Position numbers and translations under genes: made by a program | Shown here: positions 10,064 through 18,289 of the stretch, piece after piece | How positions within the stretch are numbered: position 1 is the stretch's first letter | How the letters are laid out: each line of letters opens with the position of its first letter | Notes under the pieces: generated by a model | The model's input: the letters and a program-made list of their open reading frames with translations, nothing else | Database searches by the model: none | Told to the model about the DNA's origin: nothing | DNA from: Thoreauomyces humboldtii | Lineage: Eukaryota > Chytridiomycota > Chytridiomycetes > Spizellomycetales > Powellomycetaceae | Direction: 5' to 3' | Length of the DNA: 26,397 bases | Assembly: GCA_027596035.1 (NCBI GenBank) | Contig: JADGJA010000280.1 | Location: 1 to 26,397, forward strand

Positions 10064-12835
10064 ATGAGCAACCGCCAGATTGGCGGTTCGTCCTCGACAG
10101 GGTACGTTTTGGCCTCACATCCGTCGTCTGTTTGTCCGGCCGTCGAGTGACTCTGTCCTCGAGTCCGTGCTCTCCGGACTTGTTTCGGACTCGACCTACA
10201 CATTGCACCCCAGTCCTTTCCTTTACTAACGCCGCTCATTCTCTCGTTCTCTCAATCTCTCGTTCTCTCTCTCTGCCTCTCCGTCTCTCTGTGTCTCTGT
10301 GTCGTTGTCTCTCTCTGGTCCGTTGTCTGTCATCGTTATCGCGCATGATCTTAGATCGAGCAGAAACCATGAGCTGTCGCCACTGTCTTCGACACCGACG
10401 CGGAAGGGAAAAGGTCGAGCCATCCAGTCCCCCAGGTAAGAACCGTCGGACCCGTGTCTTCGTGATGTCGTGAACGCGGTGGTGCTGATCTTTTGTCGGC
10501 TTCCTTCACACTTCTCGACAAACGATAATAGCCATCAGGAATACGACAACGACTACCTTACCTTCGCCCATGTGCGGACAAAGTCTCCGCAGAGAACTCC
10601 CGTGACACCGCCTTCAATAGACAAAGAGAATCATGCCGGCAAGAGCAGCATCCACTTTATGCCGAACACACCCACTCCGTAAGTCCCACGCATGTTTCTT
10701 CTCTTCTTACCCAATTTAACCATTGGCGCTGACACCTGGCTTTCGCCACTTATCCCAGTATCATGGAAAGAAAAACGCTACCTGCCTATCCAACCCGATT
10801 GATAGGCTCCTTCGGTCCCTCCCCAGCCGCGTGCACTCGATCCAAGTGAGTACCGAAGCCTGTCGATCTTCTCGGGAACACGATTGACCATGCGTTCCCT
10901 TGCAGAGTGGACTACCGCAAGGCAGACATCCACGAGCTCATGGATGCATGCCTCGAGACGCCCCGCAAGTCGACGGTGCAGAAACGACGAAGGGTTCCTG
11001 GACTTTCAGACGATGAATCCCACGACCAAGAAACCCCTTGCAAATCCCAACGACAGCGCTACGACCCGCCGGTGGAAATTCACGATCAAAGCGTTCCCGA
11101 TACCCCGGGATCTCAACTTGCAGACCAGTTTTCGGGACTGGGCATCGTCGGTGTAAGTCGTGTCCGTGACGGGCTCATCTGGGAAACTCCTCGAAAAGGT
11201 CGTGCTCTCGGATTCCTTGCGGGACACGTGGGAGGGATACACGATTTCGATGAGTACGAAGAAGATGAAGGCGATCAAGCACGGCAATTTCAGAAGGCCT
11301 GCCTCCCTGGCCCTGTGTCGTCCTCGGAACCGCCTTCAGGATCGTCTTCAAACGGTTCTCACACTCCTTCAGGGGCACTCCGAAGGGAGCCCAGATCCAA
11401 GCAATCCAGCAATCGCAAGCTATATCCCCGTCTTCATCCGTCCAGTCTGCCTCGCGCTCCGAACTCGACTAGTTCGGGCTCAACATTCTTGGCGAGTCTC
11501 CAGATGCTGAAAGCGGGCGCGCCTGCTCCGCCTCGCATGCAAAGTCACGCAATCAACGACGAGACCTCGAGCGTCTCGTTGCTTTCAACACACTTCGAGG
11601 ACAGGTGCCTCAAAGTCAATGCGGCAGACAGTATATTTCAAAGTGCCCCTCTGGGAGAAGAATCTGGTTCGGTTCCGATGATGGTTGATCCATTCCAAGA
11701 TGCGCCGACGCCCGCTGCTTCAAGGAGAAGAACTGAAGAAGAAGACGATAACCCCTTTCTAAACTCTCCATCGTCGAGCCGCTTCGATGCGATGGACGTT
11801 GACCCTCCAGCTCAGAATAGCAACAGCGTCAGATCTGCTACTCATGCCCGTTTAGCCGAACCAACCCTGCCGACAAGCCCATCGCTAAACCGAATCAACA
11901 CGCCACCAGAAAGCATTGCAGGTACTCCCGCTCGCGCTCCCGACGCCCCACGAGCGCGCCGGGCCAGCGCTACCTCACCAAGGATCCGACGGGTGCTTTC
12001 TATTGACCGAACTAGGCTTCTCAGCCTGTCAGCAAGACTGGAGGCAGCCCGATGGAACGGAGTTGGTCATAGGTCTGTGGGGTCGAGGGCTGGGGTCCGC
12101 ACAGATGCGTTTGTCGTGTCTTCTCCGTCGCCTGGCTCCTCGACCACACAGCGCGGAACACCAGGTTCGACAGGCATATTCTCACCTTCCGGACCACACT
12201 CCTTGCGCTCTGGCCCCCAGAGCAGGTCCTCCGCCGGTACTGCAAGTCATCCATCAGGAACTCCTTTCAGAAATTCCACTCCTCCTTCTGCTTCTCGTTC
12301 GAGCTTGAGCGGGTCAACCGCTCGCCCAAGTTCGATCAGAGCCCCAACTTCACCGTCCCCACTACCACGAAGATCCAAGGACACACCGTCTCTTTCGAAC
12401 TCTGTGAGTCAACGGCTCCTATCATCACCAACACCGATCAGAAGACCTGCACAGACACCCGCGATCTCATTTCGCGACGACGCTTCCCCACCTCACCAAC
12501 GACGTCGCCTCTCAGCGTCCCCCGCAACCACCCTTATCTTCGGCTCCGGACGGACCGGAAGAACACCAGACACGGCTCCACCGACCTTCCCCACCTCCAC
12601 CGTCATCCCAACCCGCTTCACGAGTCCGTTCGACACCAGTCCGTCGAGCGCGTCGCGATCGAGCGCCGGGAGCAGTAGCGGGTTCGACAGTCGCACAACT
12701 ACCTCTTCTAACCTGTACGCGTCCACGTCTGCCTCCCAGAGTACGGGTGCGTCGTCCGTGCCCACTAGGTTGTCGGTCAAGGAGAGGAGACCGCTTGGAT
12801 CGTTGTTGGCCACGCCGAGGATGAGGAAGCTTTGA
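10064..12835 (+). CDS. Uncharacterised disordered protein rich in CDK sites, with a KEN box
   Basis: I do not recognise a family. The model is 10064-10101, 10355-10435, 10532-10678, 10759-10845, 10906-12835 (760 aa); each junction restores one frame and removes stops. The protein is almost entirely Ser/Pro/Thr/Arg-rich and probably disordered. It has many proline-directed sites, several of full S/T-P-x-K/R form (TPTR, SPQR, TPRK twice, TPIR), a KEN box at residues 71-73 (SIDKENHAG), and basic patches such as QKRRR. The only helix-like piece is LLSLSARLEAARW (about 489-501). Two ACGCGT boxes lie upstream. Together this suggests a cell-cycle-controlled nuclear protein, perhaps a Whi5-like repressor or a mitotic substrate; this is inference. 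A gtaagt near 11153 could be an alternative splice site. Confidence 0.72.
10230..10322 (+). repeat. CT-rich low-complexity tract inside the first intron
   Basis: Repeated tctctcgttctctc-like units fill the second half of a 253-nt intron (10102-10354), upstream of the acceptor at 10354. The tract may act as an extended polypyrimidine region or simply be a degenerate microsatellite. Confidence 0.7.
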
Positions 12836-13209
12836 CGAGTGCAATGACCCTAACGCTTCTGCGTGTCTCTGGTCGCTGGCGACGAGGACTGGAAATGTTG
12901 ATTGGACGGAGGGGTTGCAAGGGAGGTCGTCGCTTTGTGGTCTTTGATCTTGAAGGGGTGTAACTTTTTTTTTTTTGGGTTATGTTTATTGGTTGAAGAG
13001 GGTCAGCATGGAACAGTTTGGACGGAAATATTTACAGCACAATCCGAAATCGAATGAGTTTTTCAAAAATAAGAACAATGACTTGAGGGTAAACGTGAAT
13101 GAAATTACTTCGGAAATTAGATTTTCAAAGCAGATTATGGACAAAAGCGGGCATTCTATGATAGATGAGGGGAAAACGAGGATGATGGGTGAGCGACGAG
13201 GATGATGAG
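12836..13209. other. Convergent 3' intergenic region
   Basis: No gene is visible. The region separates two convergent stop codons, turns A/T-rich after about 12960, and includes a 12-T tract at 12965-12976. It should contain both mRNA 3' ends. Confidence 0.7.
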
Positions 13210-15093
13210 TTAGGACGATGATCCTGCATGATGCGAGGACTCGTCGACTGCGATGGAAACGTGGTTCGGATGAGGATGGCGATGCATGGAAAGCATGGAT
13301 CCCCTTCGTCCTTGCTGAATCTGATGATCTTGTATAACATGTGAAGCTTCTTCCACATCCTCGCCGCCGCTCTCGTCATCTGCGGAACCGAGATCCGACG
13401 AGGCGTTCGAGGAGGACCAGATGCGATCCGACTCGCCACTTGTCCTTTTAGACAGACTATTTCTCTGCGAGGTCGACATCTCGTCGATGCTCTGCCTGGC
13501 TGTCGTGCGATCTAGGGTCGAGCTGTCGGTGTGGATGTTGACAATTGTGGCACTGTCGTCGACGGACTCGACGTCGTCGTCATCGCCTGCCGTCTTTAAA
13601 AGGGACGGATTCAGAGCGGCGTGACTGGCTCTAGACTGCTCTGTAGCGATCTCCAACGCGTTTGCGGCATCGCTCCGCCGGGTCCTGAATCGGCAGATGG
13701 CCCAAATCGCCCAAACGAGGACGGCCAGGAGCGGGATGAGAAAGATAGCCAGAATTCCAGCCTGAGGAAGGTGGGAAAGCCCATTGCTCTGATGATCTGG
13801 ATTGAATTTTGGAGGTAGGAATGGTCGAGGCGAGGGTGCGGGCGGGGGTGCGACGAGAGCGTCCGCAGGAACGTAAGTGGTCCTGTTTCCCGTGGCATTT
13901 CCCCAGATGAAAGAGGAAGACGCGGCGGCGAGGTCGGCAGCAAACTGAACCTTGGTGACGTTCGTGACCCGATAGTCCAGGGACAGCCCGAGTTGGCCGG
14001 TTTGCCCGGCTTTCTGAACCTCCCACAGGCAGATCATCTTAACCAGCGGATACCTGCCAACAAACTCCGGAGCGAGGTACTGCGACCACCATTGCTGCTT
14101 TGTAGCCAGTTCTGTCGGTCCATTGATCGGAACGGCACGGTGCGTCGTCGAGTTCCGGACGAACACTGCGGCGGTTTCGGCAATCATCATCGGTTTCATT
14201 TTTGCCAAAGCGTACGAGTTGTAAAATGAGGTGTGCGAGATCATGCGTGCACCCTCGATGACGTCGTGTATGGCAGTCTTATTGGGCAGACCATTAGCTA
14301 TCCAGGGATACTGAGCGCCGTAATAGTACAAGCTTAGGCCGACCCAATCGACTTGCGAATCGTCTGGATAGTAATGCGCGTATGGATCCTCGTTCGCGTT
14401 GCCCAACGCGAACCAAGCCGCCGATCCTGGTTGAGGCGAGTTGGCGCCCGCGCCAACCCAAGGCGATCCAGTAGCTTCCTGAGGGGCCCACACCATGGCC
14501 GTTTGGTTGGCTTCGGGATACTGACGGAGCAACCTTCGCACGTCAGACCAGGCTGTGATGAACAATTGCGGTTGCTGTCCCCAGGCGTTCCATGGCACGT
14601 TCATCTGCGGTGCGAACCGTAAAAGAACCCCGCGACCGCGTCGATTGAGTCCTGCGCAAGTAGCAACGAGCCGTTGCTTGTCAGCAAGGGTGAAATTTGC
14701 CGGATCGAGTCCGTTGCGGGGAAAGACGCTGAGATGGACGATCGCGTCGGATTCAGTCTGATCTATCAGCTGAAGTGAATCTGCGTTGGCAACGCCCGGA
14801 ACGGACGTCGAGTCAAACGGGGGAATGTACATTGCGAATTCAAAGACCGATGCTGTCTGATTGATGCGTTGATTGAACAGAAAGGGAGTATCTTGAGAGA
14901 AGTCTAGGGCGGCCCCAAAATAACGCTTGCCATCCGGTGGTTCCAGGGCCGCAGGTGACGTGCTGTTGGCCGTGGGAAGCACTGCTGTGGCCGTGGGATC
15001 ATTCTCGGAAGGACCTTGAGCTGCTGCGGGGACAGGGGCCCATAAGCAAAACGTCGAAAAGACGCAGCAGAAGAGGATATCGATGGGATGCAT
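13210..15093 (-). CDS. Membrane-anchored GH26-like protein with an altered acid/base residue
   Basis: This is a single uninterrupted exon of 627 codons among intron-rich genes. Order: signal peptide (about 1-26, hydrophobic core ILFCCVFSTFCLW), a catalytic-fold region resembling glycoside hydrolase family 26 (about 50-400), a Pro-rich stalk, one transmembrane segment (about 437-460, ILAIFLIPLLAVLVWAIWAI), then a basic stop-transfer CRFRTRR and a roughly 165-residue Ser/Asp/Glu-rich cytoplasmic tail ending in a His/Ser-rich stretch. The presumed nucleophile Glu is kept (E306 in PMMIAETAA). The strand motif that normally reads R-x-x-x-E-M-N (acid/base Glu) reads RFAPQMN, with Gln at 163 (codon 14605-14607). 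Several N-glycosylation sequons lie outside the membrane. GH26 enzymes usually cut beta-mannan. Loss of the acid/base residue suggests a sugar-binding or sensing role, which is inference. Confidence 0.82.
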   Translation of the reverse strand: MHPIDILFCCVFSTFCLWAPVPAAAQGPSENDPTATAVLPTANSTSPAALEPPDGKRYFGAALDFSQDTPFLFNQRINQTASVFEFAMYIPPFDSTSVPGVANADSLQLIDQTESDAIVHLSVFPRNGLDPANFTLADKQRLVATCAGLNRRGRGVLLRFAPQMNVPWNAWGQQPQLFITAWSDVRRLLRQYPEANQTAMVWAPQEATGSPWVGAGANSPQPGSAAWFALGNANEDPYAHYYPDDSQVDWVGLSLYYYGAQYPWIANGLPNKTAIHDVIEGARMISHTSFYNSYALAKMKPMMIAETAAVFVRNSTTHRAVPINGPTELATKQQWWSQYLAPEFVGRYPLVKMICLWEVQKAGQTGQLGLSLDYRVTNVTKVQFAADLAAASSSFIWGNATGNRTTYVPADALVAPPPAPSPRPFLPPKFNPDHQSNGLSHLPQAGILAIFLIPLLAVLVWAIWAICRFRTRRSDAANALEIATEQSRASHAALNPSLLKTAGDDDDVESVDDSATIVNIHTDSSTLDRTTARQSIDEMSTSQRNSLSKRTSGESDRIWSSSNASSDLGSADDESGGEDVEEASHVIQDHQIQQGRRGSMLSMHRHPHPNHVSIAVDESSHHAGSSS

Positions 15094-15458
15094 TTGGGCC
15101 AGCCGTGCGGCGAAGACGGGGAGCGAGGCAAGACAGGAGGAAATGTCGAGTGAGGTTCTGTATTGTACAAGCTGGATCTCAGACTCTCCTCAATCCGGGG
15201 AAGCCCGCCAGAAGCCCGCCCGCTGCTCCTCTCCTCCGACGGCCAGGTGTGGTTCGGTGGTGCTCAGGAGATGGGGGCGTGGGTGGGGGTGTGCGTCAGG
15301 CGTGGGTGCCTCAAATATCGAAAAAGTCAAAAGGTGTGAACGGCCTGGCGCGTGCGTATTTTGTGACATGTAGACCGCAGCCAAAAGGCAAGAAATTGAC
15401 TTTACATCAACTGCGCAGCAGAAATCTGCGCGTATGACATGTTAGAAGCAAGCCTCTC
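15094..15458. other. Intergenic region between the GH26-like gene and URI1
   Basis: No gene is seen. It holds the GH26-like promoter (right of 15093) and the URI1 3' end. Guanine runs at 15273-15277, 15281-15283, 15285-15289 and 15304-15306 on the + strand could form a G-quadruplex or a C-rich factor site about 180-215 bp upstream of the GH26-like start. Confidence 0.55.
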
Positions 15459-17566
15459 TCACAACCCCATACGTGCTGCCTTGAATCGCGACATCTTCTT
15501 TGGAGGATCCTGTGGAGGAACAGCGACGGTTGAGATTGATGCAAAGATTCTTCTTTGATTCATGTCTTCAAATCCGCTTGCCTACCTGTGACTGAGCAGA
15601 CGACGCTTCATCAGGCACCGCGGAAGACGATGCCACCGGCGGTGCGACCGATGTTTGAGGTACCTTGGGTTGCGCGGCAGTCTTCGGTGCAGTAGACGAT
15701 AGAACCTTCGGTGGCATGCGCGCCGCCCGAATGCCAGAGAGCGTTGGTGCTGTTCTTTGTTGCGAGGATTCCCTTGACGACCCTTCCCCTGGCGTTTGGC
15801 CCGGTTGCGACCTTGCTATAGCCGGCTGGACGTCCTCTTCGGTAGCTGCCGCCGAAGCAGCCTCGCCCATCATTCTCCTCTCGGCCTTAAACCGTGACAC
15901 GCGCGGGGCTGGCGTTTCGGACGGCACACTGACCGTGTCCCGCTTGGCCGGCGCCACCTCACTCGCAGGCGGAGGTACTGGTGCAGCATCGACGGTGGAG
16001 GCAGAGACAGGGCTAAGTCCGGCCACCGGATGTGTCCCACTCCCGCCTACAATGGGAAATTCCACTGCGTCTTGAATGGCCGACCTGACCGCCAACCTCG
16101 CGGCCTTGAACCTCGACACGTTGCTCGCCCTCGCTTCCTCCATCTCTTCCTCTGCCTCGTGCTCCTCTTCGAGCGAAAGTGGGTGATCAACCGCCTGCGC
16201 TTGAATCATGTGCATCCGTTTCCTGTGGTACGCATCCTGTAGCTCCCTGCCAAACAGAAAGTCATCCGTCTCGCTGTCGGAGGCAAGCTCCAGATCAGAG
16301 TGCTCGATGACCAGGTCTCCCAAGGAACTGCTGTGGGGCGGTCGGTGTGGATCCGCGATGGCGGGGGCCGGGTTCGTCGTTGCGGAGGTGGTGGATCGGA
16401 CAGCCATCTGTTTGTAGATATCGGCCGGACTGTGAATTGTCGGTGGCGGTGGAGAGGAGGCAGTTGAGCCTGTCGGTCCCTGCTCAAGCTCGGCAAAGCT
16501 AACTCGTTTGACTGGATCCTTTCTCGGAGGGGGCAGTCCTGGCCCTGAACGAGATGAAGATGGCTTCACAAAGTCGTTGTAGTCGTCGTCATCGTCGTCC
16601 ATGATCTCGTACCGTGCCTCGCCCTCAGAATCCTCCTCGACGTCCTCGTCATCATCCTCTTCATCCTCATCGTCACCGTCGCTGTCACCATATCCCGCAG
16701 CCTCCTTTTGTTCCATCGCGGCAATCTTTGCGAATAAACGTTGCTCGAACTTGCCCATCTTCGGCACGGTCTCGGCCACGGGCACTTCGTCTTCAGCCAT
16801 GGCTTCAACCCTCGGGTTTGATGCAGATTGTGGTGGCGCTGATATCAAGGAGCCATCTTCGGCGTATTCTTCGCGGATGTCCACGTACTTCAGTCCCTCC
16901 TCATTGATCTCGTCGCCCTCATCGTCGACGGTGGAAGTTTCCAGTTGATGGTCGCTCAGCTTTCCCCCGGCAGCCCCCGCAACCTTCGCCCGGGTCCTGA
17001 GATCAGTGAGCGTCCGCTCCAGCGACTCGGTCTGTTGCGTTGTGTCTGGAGGAGTTGACCAGAAGGATGAGCTTTAGGGGCCGGAAAGCTGAGCGCCCCA
17101 TGGGCTGAGATGGCTCACATTCCCGTCTCCGCCCAACAATTTCCACGGCATCGGCAACGGAGCGCTCGACAAACCAGTTGTCTCCCAACAGAACGGTGAC
17201 TTCATTGGTGTGAACCAGATGACCCGGGACGAAGGCGAACGGACCGAGCGGGACCTAGATGTTGCAGATGAGAAATTGTCTGAAAAGCGCATCCCGGCTA
17301 GTATATCGATCTTACATGAATGTCCTTCCTCGTTGTTGTGACGGCATCCTGCATGAACAATGCGAGAGATGCGTAGTCGGCATCGTACTTTTGCCAATGC
17401 TTCAGATTTGCTTCCGTGATCGATATCATCTGCAAGAAGTGAACTGTAAGCACATCGGCTGACTTCGCCTTGAAATGAAACGAGAAACACGTACATCGTT
17501 CAACTTCTGCCTGTACCTTTGCAGCATGGCTTCGGAGGCCTCGTGGGATTCATGTTGAGCCGACAT
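15459..17566 (-). CDS. URI1: URI/Bud27 unconventional prefoldin (RPB5 interactor)
   Basis: URI/Bud27 is a prefoldin-like chaperone that binds the Rpb5 subunit and helps assemble RNA polymerases. Exons on the minus strand: 17566-17495, 17429-17316, 17254-17119, 17045-15586, 15509-15459 (610 aa). The N-terminal alpha-type prefoldin region runs to about residue 110: a coiled helix (MLQRYRQKLND...), the beta-hairpin FVPGHLVHTNEVTVLLGDNW and FVERSVADA. Then come a helix, long acidic tracts (around DDEDEEDDDEDVEED and MDDDDDDYNDFV) and a disordered tail. The tail carries the box SRFKA three times: NVSRFKAAR, RVSRFKAER and, in the last 51-nt exon, KMSRFKAARMGL at the C-terminus. A Met 13 codons upstream (17605) is an alternative start. 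It is divergent from the small membrane-protein gene. Confidence 0.93.
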
Positions 17567-17883
17567 ATTCTGGCCCGAAGTTTCCAAGCAAGTTGGGTCT
17601 AACATGCTGCGAACGTCTGACAGAGCGATTGAGGAAGGGGGGAGAGCTTTTCTCGAAATGGACCGACTCGCCACTCGAACAGGTCCAGTCGCCTCGGACA
17701 CAGCGCACCTCATCCATCACCATCATGGGTCATGTCACGTCTCGCTGCTCTCCCTCCGCTCGCTTTGTCGTCGCCAACAGGCCGTGGCTCGGACATCCCA
17801 CAAACATACGCGAGAGGGTCGAAGGTCAGTTGCATGTCCCCATGCTCTGTCGAGCCCAGCCTTCTCACCTTCATAGTCAGACA
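17567..17883. promoter_or_regulatory. Divergent region between URI1 and the small membrane-protein gene
   Basis: About 320 bp lie between the chosen start codons. Frames on both strands stay open well into it (to 17713 on minus and from 17593 on plus), so longer N-termini are possible for either gene. A candidate 5' UTR intron for the + gene could run from about 17824 to the cttcatag ending near 17877. No factor site stands out. Confidence 0.5.
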
Positions 17884-18075
17884 ATGAAAGCAGAAACCTT
17901 CAACACGTACTTTCCGGTGGTGCTCCTCGGAGGCCTGTTCGTCATGGTGGTCGTGGCTCGGATCGGAAAGGCCATCGGCTGGTTCAAGGGTTTCCAGGGT
18001 GGGAACGAGATACCTCCACCCGTCGGCATAACCTTCAACGACACACTCCGTCCAATAGCCAAAAAATCAGATTGA
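17884..18075 (+). CDS. Small single-pass membrane protein, 63 aa
   Basis: I do not recognise the family. From the ATG at 17884 (context cagacaATGa) the product is 63 residues: a short polar start (MKAETFNTYF), one strong hydrophobic helix (about 11-24, PVVLLGGLFVMVVV), a basic residue pair, then an aromatic and glycine stretch (GWFKGFQGGNEIPPP) and a basic end (PIAKKSD). This layout suits a small subunit or assembly factor of a mitochondrial or ER membrane complex, but no specific match can be claimed. The same frame is open back to 17593, giving up to 160 codons, but the upstream part lacks hydrophobic or conserved-looking features. It lies between URI1 (divergent) and ARG4 (convergent, 214-bp gap). 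Confidence 0.5.
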   Translation: MKAETFNTYFPVVLLGGLFVMVVVARIGKAIGWFKGFQGGNEIPPPVGITFNDTLRPIAKKSD

Positions 18076-18251
18076 TGGAAACATACAGACCTGTTCGCTT
18101 GCCTGTTCTCGGGACTCTGTCACCGCCTCCTGGAACATTCCGAGCCTTCGCCGTCATTGTTACGACCATATCTACTTGTGCAGGTGCTAAGGGGTCTGAC
18201 TCTGACGGGTAGGGCTGCAGAAACAAACACCGGCGGTTCACCCAAACTCCC

Positions 18252-18271
18252 ACACATACACACACACACAT
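18252..18271. repeat. Short CA microsatellite
   Basis: A cacacata-cacacacaca tract sits between the convergent 3' ends of the small membrane-protein gene and ARG4. Confidence 0.7.
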
Positions 18272-18289
18272 TACGCCACCTTCCCTTCT

